NCBI RefSeq assembly: GCF_034190915.1
Contig: NW_026947502.1
Location: 38,098,785 to 38,162,784, forward strand
DNA: 64,000 nt
Direction of reading: 5' to 3'
Origin: Cavia porcellus
Lineage: Eukaryota; Chordata; Mammalia; Rodentia; Caviidae
The position numbers and the translations under genes were made by a program. Each line of letters begins with the position of its first letter. The first letter of the stretch is position 1. This document shows, in pieces, positions 1 through 13,627 of the stretch. A model generated the notes under the pieces. The model had not been told where the DNA came from and searched no databases. It worked only from the letters and a program-made list of their open reading frames with translations.

Positions 1-2340
1 AAAATTGTGATCCTGAGGAGACAGTGTTCACTAAAACACTTTCAAATTAGGGCATGACAAGTGAGATGCAAAATGTCATGCAGCACTTTTAAAAACCCAC
101 TGGAAATCTACACTTTATTACTCAGTGTTTGAGGGGCTCAAGAACTCTTCTTCCTATTGTGCTGGCAGCAGTGCTAGGGCGGCTGGCTCCACCCTGCCCT
201 TCTCACAGCCCTTGTGCCTGCTGTGGGTAAGACCGGGACTTTGCAGACAGCTCAGGTTCCCAGGAGCAGCTGCTGCTCTCTGTGATGGGAGCCTCGGGGT
301 AAAAACCTGTGTTTTCAAAACCTCAAGTCAGGCTGCATAGCTTGAAGACAGGGTGGAATATTTTAAAATAAGGTGCTTCCAGAAAACAAAGGCCCTGAGG
401 CTGCTGTACACTAATCACTGCAGCAGCTCTTGTCCTCTTTGTGAGCCTTGTTCTCAGGGCCAAAGTGGCCCCACCTGGAGACAGCTTTTGCCTGGTCTTG
501 ATGCTTGCTGGGTTTTTCTGGGCTGACTGTAATGCAGCTATTCATATTCTAAAACCTTAATTCCTTATTGGCCTTGACCACCTGAGGGGATTTCAGAAAC
601 TAAGCAGGGCTGGGGAACTGATACACTGAAGCTGAGCACTGAGAGGCAGGGTAGGTGTTGGGTTAGGACTTGTCTGCTTAGTCCCATCTGGCTGCTGGGT
701 GGCTGGACAAGAAAACAAGAGAGCTGCTATCAGGACTGGTTTTTTGTAATACTGATGCAGAGAGCAGAGCCACTTGCCCTGTACTTTTACTGCGTCGGTG
801 ACCTCGGGACAATTTCTGTACAGATGTTTTACAGTGAAGAATCTAGATCGTAGGTGACAGAAAATCCAGCCCCATCTGTCTTCTGCAGAAGCAGAGTGTA
901 TTAATGTGACCAGGTGGTGCTGCATGGGGAAATGATTGGCTTCACTTGTCACTGGACAGGTTCAGTGCTCACTTTCTCTCTATTTGCCAATAAGTGGGCC
1001 TCTGTCTTGATTTTATAGGTAGAAATAGAGGGACAGTAGTACCAGTACTAATTGTCACTGGTTTCTACAGTATTTTCAGCCGTCCCTACCTTGCTTCAGC
1101 TTTTTGGCAGATGCAGTGCAGCAGAAAATCAAAGTCCATTTCTGCCAAGTTTAGGGGTAGCTTTGCATGGCAAAGAGAAAAGCTGCCAGAGGGAAATGGC
1201 CATCATTAGGCCTGGCTCAGAAAGATCTCTTTGGTGGTAGTTGCACCTTGATGTGCAAAATAATTCTTGACTGTCAGATTTATAACGCATACATTAAAAT
1301 GATGTGGAAAATATATAGTTTTTAAAGATAGCAAAACAGCCCTGCAAAGTGGCTGAGGCTTTGGAAATGCCCTCTGGGAGGATGCACCGTGACCGACCCT
1401 GTACTGGCAGACTCGGTGCCTGGCGAATTGGTCTCTCCACCACCTCTGGCTCCTGCCCCACTCGTCAGGCTGTTCTTTGTCTGGTTCTTCTTCTTCAAGC
1501 AGTTTCCCTAAATTGCTTTCCATTTGGACTTTCTACTTTTGTCCCCTAATTTACTGGACAACCTGAAGACACAGACCACATAGGAAACCAGAGAGACTTG
1601 GTTTAGAGTTTCCTGATGGAGAATACAGAATAACTTAAACTCATTGCTCGGCACTGATGTTTGTTTCCTCACAAAACTTTTAAAATAATCAATATTCTTC
1701 ATACCTGTCTGGAGGAAAGGGCTCAGACAACCTCACAGGGTCACTTTAGCCCTGACACTTGATAAATGGTGGCATCCTCTCCTCAGTCCCCCTTTGTTTG
1801 TGCTCCCTTCTCTCAAGCCAACTCCTCAGCTCTCTGCCTTTAGCGGCCAACTCTTCTCCCCCAGCACAGGCCAGCTGCTCACTTGGCCTGGGAATCATGG
1901 CTTTGCTGCTTGTTTACCTTGGAATACTACAAAGGAAAGCTGATTTGTCTCTCCCTGACTTACCGAGAGCCCTTGCTTTTCCTGTCCTCTATCTCATTAT
2001 TTTCCCTTAATACTGTAATTGTGGCATAATGGTCCATCAGCAAACATAGTGCCTAACAACACCAGCCCTCCTTCATTTACCTCACGGGCCTACAGTTAGC
2101 CAGTGTGCCTTAGAGAGGGCTCATCTCTGCCGTAACCCAGGGAATGTGGACTGGAGCTGCAAGAACTTCCAATAAAGCTCACTCACCTGCTGGTGCAGGG
2201 GGCCGGAGGGCTCTCCAAGGGCTGCTTGGGTTTCCTCATTTCACTGTGGTGTGATGAGCATCCCAGGAGATGTGGAATGAGTGTCTCTGGTTTGGAAAGA
2301 CCTGGATTTGAACACACAGCAGTATTTGTACAGTATTTGT

Positions 2341-2380
2341 ACTTCATGACTGTCTGGTGGCTCTGACCATCTGTGTGAAG
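2341..2380 (+). repeat. Short dispersed repeat, copy 1 (40 bp)
   Basis: The sequence ACTTCATGACTGTCTGGTGG followed by CTCTGACCATCTGTGTGAAG recurs at 4200-4239 with two substitutions. Its 36-bp interior (2343-2378) is flanked by direct copies of AGTATTTGTAC at 2321-2331, 2332-2342 and 2379-2389. The ends ACTTCA and TGAAGT are inverted repeats of each other. I do not recognise the family. Confidence 0.8.
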
Positions 2381-4199
2381 TATTTGTACCATTCTCACAC
2401 TGCCATGAAGCCCAGATCCAAGGGAAGCCATGAACACTCATTCTTCCCAACAGGAAACGTGTCAGAGAGTCCTGGGGCCATGTTTTAAATTGCCAAATTG
2501 AGCTGAGGAGCTAAAGTTCCAAAAAAATATAGTAGCTTTCCTGAAATCATGTTGGTAGATACCTGTACAATTGGTTACTACCTTCTACAAGAGTTGCTCT
2601 TACCATGTGGTGACCTTCTAAGCCCTGTTCCTGCTCAGGAGTGAGGTACCATGGGGTCTGGACATCCTATGTGAGGGGATTCCCCTCGAGATAGGAGTAA
2701 CGTTTCCATCCTGAAAGCCCAGCAATGACTTGCTTCCAGGAATTTGGAATCAGGATGCAGACAGACTGGCACTGTAATTCACTAGGGCTTACATTTCTTG
2801 AGCACCATCCTGAAGTCAGGGGACTTGAGGGTATAGAGGAAGGTGAACCACTGATAGATAACTGTTTGATACAGACAAAGTGATTTATTTTCTTTGAGCT
2901 TATCTCCCTATAAAAGAGGAAGATAAATGATGTTAGCAATCTACGTTCTCCTAATTCAGTGCAAGTTGGAAATGTTTGAAGTTGGGCACCTAAAGCATTT
3001 TTGACTCCTTGTTTCCTGGTATTTTATCTCCTACCAGAGAACTAAGGATAAGGTAAGAGGTGGCTCATTTTGAAACTGACTCAGCAATCCTGGGCAACAT
3101 GCTCTCTACTTAGGAAGGCGGAGCTGAGCTCCTATCCATGTACACTTCGGGCAATGGGTATCTCCAGCAAGGCATGTCTTACTTCAGAGAGCTGCCGTAT
3201 GGGCCAAAGAGGGAGATGTTTAGACAGAAACTTATCAATCATAAGGTCCTTCATGACATTAGCTTTGGTATTACAAATCCCAGTGGTTCACAGCCAGGGT
3301 AAATTTGCCTTTAGAGGACAAATGACAATATCTAGAGACAGTGTTGTTTGTCACAGTGTATAGGGCAAACTACTCGGCTCTAATGAGTAAGGCAGTTATG
3401 TTGCTAACCATCTACCTTCCTAGTGATAAAGGATTATCCAGCTCATGGTGTCAAGACTGAGCATCCTGCTGTGTCATAATGCCCATGGGATGATTTTCAA
3501 CCTTCACAAGGTAATTTTGAAAAATCACAAGCAAACTGCTTTCCTGTCTAGGTTATGATCCAGACAGAACCCGAACTCTTCCTATACCTTGAGTTGTCTA
3601 CAAAATATTAATTTAAATCCTCAAGTCTGTATTCCCTTTCCCATGACTTTGAAAAATTCCATGTTTAAGATTCTGGTCATTGTATTCTGCCCTACAAGAC
3701 ACATCTCTATTCTGTCCTACACCAATCCAGATGTGACACTCACCTGTCTGAATTCCCAGTTGCACATTTTGGTTTCTCTGTGCAGGTACACACATTAGAA
3801 AATTTGCATGTGTTCAGTACAGTCTGGTGTATATCCATGGAAACTGAGATGACATAGGAAGTTCATAATATACCAGGATCCCTGCTCTTCTGTGTTTTCC
3901 GCCTAATGGGCTCACATGGAACCAAAAGAGCTGTAACTTGGTCTGTGTCTGAAAAGCAAGGAGTGCAGATGTGAGGGTAGACAGCGTGCGCATGATTTCT
4001 GAAACAATAAAAAAGTCATGGGGAATATTTTTCCAACTTTTTTAAAAGCACAACTCTCAGGAAAAGAAAAATATGATAGCATAGTCCGTCTATTCCTTAA
4101 TATAGTACAAAAGTTTTATGAAAAATATCCTTCATTATATACAATGCTTCCAGAATTTTCTTTTCTAATTTATTTTATAAAAAGTGCTGCAACAGACTG

Positions 4200-4239
4200 A
4201 CTTCATGACTATCTGGTGGTTCTGACCATCTGTGTGAAG
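4200..4239 (+). repeat. Short dispersed repeat, copy 2 (40 bp)
   Basis: Same sequence as 2341-2380 except for two transitions (G to A and C to T). The flanking sequence is unrelated to that of the first copy, and no direct repeat flanks this one. Confidence 0.8.
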
Positions 4240-7200
4240 CTTTGGCTTAAGGTGATGCTCTAAGGTAAAAGCCTGGGTTATAGGGTGACCAGAGAGTTGA
4301 AAACTGCAAGGTCCTTGTGTGACAGGACCATTCACCCTGGTATCCAAGGTCCTTGGGAAGCTAGTGGGACCAGTGGATCAGGACAGGCTATCACCCATGA
4401 ACCCAAATCATTAGTGAACATAGGGAGGTCAGTAATGGCAAAAGGTAGAAAGGAGGGAAGAGAGAAAGCAAGTTGGAGTAAACCTCAGAGGTTACGATCT
4501 TTTCTGAATGCAGGAATATTAGCTGTTCAGCAGAATCATAATCATCCTTCCAGGTCCAATCACTCATGGCGCAGTGTGAGTACAGCTTCTCAGCAAGGGT
4601 GGAAAATCTTCCTTGATGAACTCTCTTTTGACAAATATTTATTCAGCACCAGCTTATTTAATACCTGAGCCTTGCACTCGTGTCCTGTTTTGTTCTTCCT
4701 AAAAGCATCCTTGTCAATCTAAAACTTGATGCTAAGGAAGTCGCAGCTACATCTGGGGCACTATCTGGCGATACTGTCTTTTGTCTCGCATACACGGCTT
4801 CTGCGTTAACACGGAATTCTCAAAGTCCAAAGGAGGAAAGCCAGTCAAAAATGTCCAGTGAAAACTTCTTACCATAGGGTTTGAAAATGACTCTGTGCTA
4901 TTATAACACAGATTTTAGATAGGATGACATGAATCATATAGTCCAAGGCCAGTTTAAATGCCTGAAAGAACACTGTAAGTAAACAAACAGTGACTCTCAG
5001 GTCATTGAAAGGCAATTATCATTTCTAGCATAACATCCTGCTTCAGGCCTGTGAAGAGCCTGCATCTGAAAAGACTCCGGTTAATTTTCCTCTTTCTTGG
5101 CCCAGTAGTCATTTGCTACTCCGAAGGAACCACGTGCAAGTCCACTGGCTGCTCTCTCTCTACTCTAAATCTGTTGACCCAAGTATCAGTCCTGGTCTCG
5201 TTGCTTCCAAAGTTCGCATCTGGATGTCAGCTTTCTATCTACAATGTAGGGCCCCTGTGTGAATTTGGCAAAGTTTTGAGCCTGAAGCACATAGTAGAGC
5301 ACGAGCTTTGTAGAGTATTTGCTGGGAAGCAAGTACCCAAAAATATCGTTTCTCTTGCCCCCTTACCTTTGTTTTCTCTCCCTATAGTAAAGGGGTATGA
5401 TTTTTTTTCAATTCTTTATTTCCTTCTGTGTGACATTTGGCACATAACTTTGAAGTTTCTTCCAGTGGTGGTGGAATATAGTTTATGCCTCACTGATATT
5501 GGACTTGGTGACTTGTTTGCATTGGAGGTATCCATATGACTTGCTCTAATTGTTGGAAAAGTTAGCAAAGACAGGAGTAGAGGTTTGAAATGTGTTTTTA
5601 TGTTTGAGTGTATTCTCTCTCACTATGGGAAAACCATGAAGCTGCTGGTGCATTTGTGATGAGACACATGGGGAGGAGATCTGGACTCAGTCTGAAGCTG
5701 GGTGTCAAGTCCAGCTGAGCCCAGCCTAGACCAGCTGAACCCCAGCTGATCTGCAGATACCTGAGGGAGAGATGAGTGCTTGCTGCTGTATGCTTCTGGG
5801 TTTATGCAGCATTATTGCAGCAACAGCTAAGTGGTAACGACCTTAGAGCTTTCACACTCTGCAATGAGTGCTGCATATATTAAATAGCTGCATATATTAA
5901 ATGGCAGAGAAAGTAACTGCTCCATGGAAGCTGTAGAAAAAAATGAATCACTGGCACACAGAAGGGGCCAGTACTTTATTTTCCTTGTAACCCCTAAAAA
6001 CATTTTGTGGAGCCATGGGCCCAAACTTTCTTCCATCTTTATTTGGCTAAAGACGATTTTGTATCGGAATGAAACTGTCCAGAGATGGCACTAGTAACGG
6101 CAGGATTATTGTTTCTCTAAGAGTGAAGCCAAACTATTGTTCACAGAAAAACTAAGCACACTTTTTGCAAAATCAGACTGCACAGACTTCAAAAGAAAAC
6201 AAATGATTATTGGATGAAGTCGTTTGTTCTTAAATAATCATAAGGTGGCCTAAACCAGAAATGGTAGAGAAACTAAAGTGAGACCCTGTCACTGCTAAGA
6301 CAGAGCCTGCCACGCTCCCTTCTGCAGCCAGCACACAAAGCAGAAAACAAAAGATACTGCACTCCCATTGCCCGTGCCAGCCTATCTCCTTTGGAAAAGG
6401 TTGTATGCAAACAGACAGATGGGAACAAGGAACGGGAAGAAGTTAAAGAAGAACTTAAAGCAGGGATGCAGGTGGGGGTGGAGATGGCATCTGGAGACCT
6501 CAGGGTCCCCTGACAGGTTGGGCGGCTAACATGCTGTGCACTGGAGAAGAACTAAAAGGATAAACAAGCACTGTAACCAGCTGGAGCCCCACTTACCAAG
6601 CCAGGTGCCAGGTACAAGGCAGTGCCCATCTAGAGCACTGTCTAGAGACGGGAGCTTACTGTATTTTTCTAAATTTCAGTCAGAGAGCAAACCAGCAGCC
6701 ACTCTGAGCCAGACCAAAGAACTGAGCCTGTGGGATTTCCCCAAGGTTTTTTTCCCCCACCCCCAGCCTCATGCAGGGCAAGGAACAATGTAACTTAAAT
6801 AAAGCCTGTCTTCCAGCTCCACTGGCTACCTGGGACAGTGAGTGTTCTGACCTTTCATCATAAAGTCCCACTGAGTTCACAGCCGGCTCCTTCTGAGGAA
6901 GACAGGGTGGTGGTTCCTCCCAACGGAAGCACCTGTCTCCTGATGGTCTGGTGGCAGCGTCCAGCCCTTCCTCTCTGGACTGTCAGGAGCTCCCGCAGAC
7001 AGGCAGACAGCTCTTAGACTGGAGGACACAGAAAGCCTCTTCCTCTGCTTGCTGTGGGCCCTACCTAGTTAGGTAGTGAGGGCCATGGCCCCTTGTGGGA
7101 AAGAAAGGCAGAGTCCTGACACACCCACGTTGTAAGTGCGGTCTGTTTCAAAAGTCAAAATCATATTACATATTTAAGTTTGTTCAGAAAACTCCCATCT

Positions 7201-9189
7201 TTGATTATCTAGTTTTATGTCTTGCTCTTTACTTTTATTGTATTTGAGGGTGCATTTAACGTTTTGCAGGGCCCAGTGCTTACACAATTTGGAGGGCCTG
7301 CTTTAGGAAAATCAGATTATATAATAATATGGAATTTTGTGTGGATGTGGATGTTTTGTGTGAGCCGGATGGATTGAGTCTTGAAGCCTGAGCATGATTA
7401 GTTTCATGGTATGTCTGCCTCAGCCTGATGTGGCCTGGCTTCTCCCTTTCTGATTAGGAGGTGAGTAGCCAAGGGATACTTGCTCCTGGCTTGTCAGTGT
7501 GTCCCCCGCTGTCACAGCTGAGGTGGACATGGTGTCAATATGGTGGCCGGCTCCACTCTGGTCTCACTCTTGGGAAGGGTGTAGGGGAAAGTGTGGTCAG
7601 GCTGCTTGGTCATCCCTCCTGACCAAAAAGCAGGTGGCCAGAGTTCTGGTCTTATGACAAGGGTAACCCTGAGCATTTGTTATCTCCTCAGTGGCCCCAC
7701 TGATAAAATGATGGGGAGACCCATGATATTCCAGAAGCATCCCCAGGAACATACTCAAACTCACTCAAACCCACAGTATTTGTCTAAAATATGTGGTCTA
7801 TTCTAAAGCTTGTTTTTCTTAAAATCTCCACAGTTTACTATTCTTTGGGGGTTAAATGATATTGGGATATTTTGCTCTGCTAAGTAATACAAGGGGGAAT
7901 AAAAAGAGAGGCATAATATTGGGTGGGTATACAGACCTCCGAGAAGACCAGAAGGGACTGGGTCAGGTGTAGACACCACTTCCCCAGGCATGCTAGTTGA
8001 AACGGGTTTGCAAACAGAGTAGACAAGCTCTATGGACAGATCAGTTTGGACTTTGCTAGCTGAATGCAAAACTCTGAGGAAGATTTGCAGAGGGCACTTG
8101 GGACAGCTGAGGTGTTCAGTGGCTGCACGGGGCATTGGCCTGAAAGATACTTGCAGGGAAGTCATGACTGTGTGGCTCTCAGGAAAATAATTCATGCTCG
8201 CTGTTAAAAAGGCAAACAAACAAACATATGACATCATGCAGTCCTGTGCAAAGACCTTCTTTGTCAAACAGCAGGTCACAATTCACGCTCAGGATCTGCG
8301 CAGTGAGGCCCAAGAGTCATAAAATGCAAGGGTCTTGACTGGATTGCGGTTCGCTCCTGCTTCAGGGTTTCTGGTATCATAAATCACTTCTGTATTCCGG
8401 CTATGGAAATATTTTCTTTTCCACTGACTGCTTTAGGCTTTGAACATGGGTAATGAGAGAGCTTTCGCAGTGGCAGGCCCAGTGCAGGAGCATAGACTCT
8501 GTGGAGATCTTGCAGGAGCTGGTCAGTGAGTTTGTTGGGGTGTTAGGCTGTTATCCGAGGCTGAGGTGGAGAGCAGAGCTGTACCTCTCACCCTTCCCTG
8601 ACTCCTTACTCCCTTGCCCCACATTTAGGATGGATCTATTTCCTGTCCACATCTCCCATCGGGCATTGCCCGGAACCACTATCCCAGATCCCCAGTGATT
8701 CTGAGCTCCTGCCCTTCACTCAGATGTTCTGTCCTTGCTTCTTTACTGCACTAGAGACAGGTTTATGGCTTGCACTCACGGGAACAGGCCAGTTTTTGTT
8801 CTTTTAACTACACAGAGAAGCAGAAAGTACCTGTGTGTCCTTCACCACAGACTATATTTTTAGATGACTCACAAGTGTGTCATTTTCTTTTTTTCCTCCT
8901 CACACTCCTAAATTTATTCTTGGACGCAGCCCTTGCTGCTGACTTAACTTCTCTTCTTGGCTGAGTCTAGGAGGATCTGTGGTCCCTTATGCATATCCAG
9001 GCAAGGATGGATGCACAGTTCTGCCTTGCAAAGGAACACTGAGCTGGTACAGAATGTCCTTCTTTCGGCTTCCTGTGCTCCAGGTGAGAATTGTTGACCG
9101 GTTCTAACCTCTATTCCAGCCTTCTGGGAATGTATTTGAGGATCTTAACAAATGCACAAAAACCCAGGATCTGAGTTCATGACTACCAG

Positions 9190-9665
9190 TTATGAAGTCT
9201 TTGATGGCTCCCATGCTGAAGCCCAGATTCTTTAGCTATACATAAAAGTCCTCTCACAATTTATCTGCAGCCAAGATTTCTGGTCTCTCCTTGTCACATG
9301 GTTGACCATGTATTTCACTTTGCACCTTATGCATGCCATTGTTCCTTTCTCCCAAAAATCTAGCCAGTTCTGTGCCTTCTTTGAAGAATGGGACCTTCAG
9401 CTGGGAGTGCTCACTGTCCTCCATCCTGGTGTCCCTAGAACTGGCATTCCTACCAAGGGAAGCCCCTGGCTCCCCTTTGTACACCCATGACCCATGTCAT
9501 CATTTGCTGGGACCTCATCAAGGTTTATTTATTTGCTTGTTTCTGTCTGCTTTCCTCATCTGTCTATGAGTTCCCTAAGGGAAGTATTAGACTCTTATTC
9601 TCATTTTTACACCCTCAGCATCAAATATGGTCAGAACCACAGCCAAGCAAATATTTGATGAGTAA
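9190..9665 (+). mobile_element. LINE L2 3' fragment
   Basis: The segment contains GATGGCTCCCATGCTGAAGC, CCTTATGCATGCCATTGTTC, GAGTTCCCTAAGGGAAGTAT, and a tail resembling the '...AAATATTTGATGAGTAAA' end of L2. The order of these motifs matches the L2 3' UTR. It is strongly diverged, as expected for an element older than the placental radiation. Confidence 0.6.
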
Positions 9666-10434
9666 AACGGACAGTTCTGCAAGGAAAACTTTCTCTTGGA
9701 CACCCACAAAATCAGTTCTGTAATTGGCACATGTTCCTGAGAGGCCAGATGTTTGGGAGGGACTCATGTCTCCTCCCTCCCCTCCCCTTCCCTCTCCTGT
9801 CCTCTCCTTTTGTCTGGCTCTGTGCTGGCCAAAGGGTCCAAAGTTCCTTGGAAGCTGTTAATGTCTCTCCTGATGATCTGCTTCCTGTTGCTAGCAGAGA
9901 GCGCTGCCTACTATTGTGTGTTCTTTTTCTTTTCCTCTCTCTCCTGGAGGACAGGAAGTTCAAAGCTAAGCCATTTACTGGAATAATTATTCCACAGACT
10001 CCTTTCTCCTGTTGCTTCTTCTTTTTCCTGGCTCTTGCTTTGACAGGAGTTTTAAAGCTGCTATGGTCCTTTTATATCTGTGCTTTGTAGTGAAATCTAT
10101 GTCCCATGCTTTTGAAAACAGGTGGGATATCAATAATAGATTAGATATGAACAGAAGATATGATGCTCTGTGATGCTGCACTGCCTGCTAAGGAAAAAGC
10201 TCCTCCATCCTGTGTGTTTGTGTTTGCTCTCAGACTCTTCAATGTACCCTGGTTTCTGGGTCACATTTAAGAGTAGATAATGTCTTGGTTGCTATTTGTA
10301 TCTGCCATAGTGAGGCCCAGGAAGAAAGCCTGTGCTGTTCTTAGAAGGCTTCAGGAATCCAGTTCTGTGTGTGCAGTGCTTTTGTCTCTCCTTTAGAAAG
10401 GCCCCCTGACTTGCCTAGCAGGTGCTTCAGCAGG

Positions 10435-10799
10435 TGTTACAGTGTGGATCCCTCCCACCAAAGGCTGTGTAGTGAAGGCTTGGATGCCAGCCTGGGATGA
10501 TACTGGGAAATGGTGGAACTTTTAGGAGGTTGATCCTAGTGGAAGGAGGTGAGATCTGTGGGGGTCTTTGCTTGAAAGAAATATGGCAGCATCTCCCCTT
10601 TTTCTTTTTCTTGGGATCCTTGAGGTGAGCAACTTTCCTCTATCACACACTCCCTGTCATGATGCGCTGTATCACTACAGGCCCAAAAGCAACAGGCCAA
10701 AAGGTAACAATATGTACCTGTGAAATGAAATGTGTATTTCCTCTTGTAAGTTGTTTTTCTCCGGTATTTTGTCATAGCAATGGAAGATGTACTGACACA
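10435..10799 (+). mobile_element. Solo LTR of the ERVL-MaLR group, MST/THE1-like
   Basis: The block follows the MaLR LTR pattern from end to end. It opens with TGTTACAGTGTGGAT, then has GAAGGCTTGGATGCCAGCCT, a GGTGGAACTTTTAGGAGGT segment and GGTGAGCAACTTTCCTC. After that come CAGGCCCAAAAGCAACAGG and a terminal GTATTTTGTCATAGCAATGG, ending TGACACA. The length of about 365 bp suits an MST-type LTR. No internal retroviral region or second LTR was seen, so it is a solo LTR. It is old, non-coding, and carries many substitutions. Family assignment is from memory of the consensus. Confidence 0.85.
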
Positions 10800-11207
10800 A
10801 TCCTAAAATGTAGGCTGATTAGGAAGATGTGAAGACTCAGAGTGACCACCTACTACTGCCTCTTGACAGATGCAGTTTTATGTACAATATCAAGGGGAAC
10901 CAGTATTGCAGTTTAAAATTCTCCTCTTCAAAGGCTGGATTCAACAGAATATTGTTACAGTAATTAAAAAATTGATAAAGACCACCAAAATATTTAAACA
11001 GAGGAACAGCATGGCAATTTTGCTTAACCTGCTTTAAAATTACCATCATTTACAAAAACACAGTACTGACCTGAATGCATACATTCATCAATAGGATAGA
11101 ATAAGGAAAAGGGTCCGAGTTAGCTTGAAGCAATGCCTGATGAAGGTGATGATATCATTCAGGGTTTAATCATAGAAGCTAAACCACTACAATAGTCTAG
11201 TGTGTGT

Positions 11208-11412
11208 AGTAGTGCTCAGTGGGAGCGATTTTGTCTCCAGGGGCCACTTGAAAATGTCCAGAGACCTTTATTTGTGGCCATCAGAAGGAAGCAGTGCCCC
11301 TGGCATTTAATGGGTAGAGACAGGGATGCTGCTAAACATCTGGCAATGCACAGAACAGTGCCTACCAACCAACCCCAAATGTCAACAGTGATCAGGCTCC
11401 TATGCACAGCGC
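11208..11412 (+). mobile_element. hAT-type non-autonomous DNA transposon fragment (MER3/Charlie-like)
   Basis: The sequence runs GATTTTGTCTCCAGGGG, then CCACTTGAAAATGTCCAGAG, GGTAGAGACAGGGATGCTGC, TAAACATCTGGCAATGCACA and CCCCAAATGTCAACAGTG. This order is typical of a widespread mammalian hAT MITE family. The terminal inverted repeats are degraded. I am confident of the superfamily type and less so of the family name. Confidence 0.7.
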
Positions 11413-13627
11413 TTACAGGACATGGTCCTCCTTCAGTGGCGAGGGTTCATGGAGGAATATGTGTTTAGTTGTGCTCTTAGGGCTTTAGCTACCATAGCTC
11501 AGGTTGGCTAGCAATCAGGAAGGAAAGCTGGAGATAGAGATGGGGAGAGAAAGGACAAACTGGAATCCACGAAGCTAAACTGGAACCTGCTCCTGTCTTT
11601 CCTTTCACCGCTTCCCACCTCAGGGCTATGGGTGACCTGCACACATACGGCTGTCCTAGTACTCTGAGGAGCAGGAACACGGCAGGCTGGGGTGCTGTCT
11701 CAAGCCACCACAGGCAAGAGCTGGCAATAGCACCTTGTACCCTGCTGTGACCTTCAAACCATATTACTGCGATGACATGGCCACCTTCCAGAAGTTTCTT
11801 TCACTATCCCTAACTGGAAACATACCGGGAAGGGAATTCCAGAAAGCAGAGCTGCATCTTAGCTGAGCTGATAGAGTTCAAAGTCCCCACAGTGGTATTA
11901 CAAGAAGGAGTTCCCGTAGACCTTTGCAGACTGGGTGGAAAGAGTTATATCTGCTTGCAAGACAGAGAGATTAAAGGCTTGCTTTGTGCACATACAGAAA
12001 TGCAGTCAGAAAGTGGAGAAAGTCTATGAGAAAAAAAAAAGATAAAACATTTTTTTTTCAGTTTCCAAGACAGAAAGTTGTTTAACTTCTCAAATAATCA
12101 GAAACATGGAAACTAACATAACGGACCTTTTTACTTAGAACATTGGCCAAACTTTAAAAATTGGAGTCTCTACAAGTGTGATCAGGGTAAGAGCAGGGCA
12201 ATCGCATTTGTTATTAATATCACTGTGAGTTCTGGGAGCATTTCTGAGGGAATTTCAGAAGTAACTATTACTTTGATATAAATAAATGCTCTGTCATAGT
12301 AATTCACTTTCTGGGAGTCCTGTGAATAAACATAATATTTTAATAATAAACATAATATATAATAATATATGATCGTAAACATAACCTTAGTGTATGTGTG
12401 GGTGTATGTGTGCTGCCCAAGGGAAAATACTATATATAAGTACTGTTTATGTAATGTGTGCTTACTAAGAGTTCTTAACATCTGAAGAAATGTGACCCTC
12501 TTACATTTAAAGACTTCAGTCAGGTGCCTGCATATCCTTATAGATGGCACATTAATTGGATGATTAGTCACACATACTTTCTTTCTTTCTCTTGGAGCAA
12601 CTGCTCTATGCCACCCTACTCCTAAGCCGAACCATTGACTACGTTCGGGTAGCCATTTCCTACTTATCCTGGAAAACATAGCAGAGCCACTTCCTCTGAG
12701 AATGCTGCTGAACGTGACCTCCAACGCCCTGTGTAGGGACCAGGTCCTCCACACTGCACACGAGAGCACAGCCATCACATTTACCTTTCAACTGGTTCAT
12801 TTTTCCAGCTCTTAGGACAGCACATGAAGCATAATGCACAAAAAATGTTTGCTGATTAGATGAGTCAATTTCAGATTTTCCAAAAGACGTTTTGATTTTT
12901 TTTGTTTGTTTCCAAAAGACATTTTGAGAAAATACATTTGCTTTTTGTGGCCACTAGTAATATGCAGTGATTCTTATCAACCTAACACCAAAAACAACCA
13001 GAGTGGAGCTCTTGTATGATTAAAACTCCATTCCCTACCCCCTGCAGTCAAGCTTTTCACATCCTCTGTTCTATGAATACAACTTGTGTGTTGAGACTTT
13101 TTTCCCTCTCCACTAAACAGCTGGTGTTCTGATATTCTGGAAAAATATATTTTAATTTTACCATTAAGATATAAAAATGTGTTGAGAACCCATTGAGTCA
13201 ATTTAGCATGTAGAATGCTGTGTTTGTTTAAGCATATTCAAGTCTTAGAGGCTACTTACGCCACCCTTGATAAGTCTAACGATCATATGTGACAAATTTG
13301 GATATGAGAGCAAACTCAATGAATTTACTCTGTCTTGCTCACAGAACATGCAGAAAACCTAATGGACATCTGGAGCTACCTGTCTATGCTTGGATTCCCC
13401 AGGACCTTGAGGGTACCACAGGGAAGCACTATTGTCCTCTGATCACCCTCACAAGGGAAGATAAAAGCCAGTGTGTGCTGGATACTTTTCTTAAATTCTT
13501 TAATTAAACCTCTCTCCCTGAAAAAAAAATCTATTTTTTAAATGAGGATATTAAGACTGAGAAGTTTTATGTGTATTCTCCAAGCTGGCCAACTTACTCA
13601 GGAAGAATATAGTCTTACATTTTGCAC

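Noticed and set aside
5051..5539. 162-codon plus-strand frame with a hydrophobic N-terminus resembling a signal peptide
   Set aside because: It starts at GTG, not ATG, matches nothing I know, and has no splice or promoter context. Hydrophobic runs are common in T-rich non-coding DNA.
7803..8279. 158-codon minus-strand frame
   Set aside because: No recognisable motif; chance open frame.
10435..10799. Possible intact endogenous retrovirus
   Set aside because: Only one LTR is present, with no internal coding region, primer-binding site or second LTR nearby.
12182..12778. 198-codon open frame on the minus strand, the longest outside SEMA6A
   Set aside because: No recognisable domain; it includes low-complexity His/Thr/Tyr stretches from A/T-rich and TG-rich sequence. 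One frame of this length is expected by chance in a 64-kb window.
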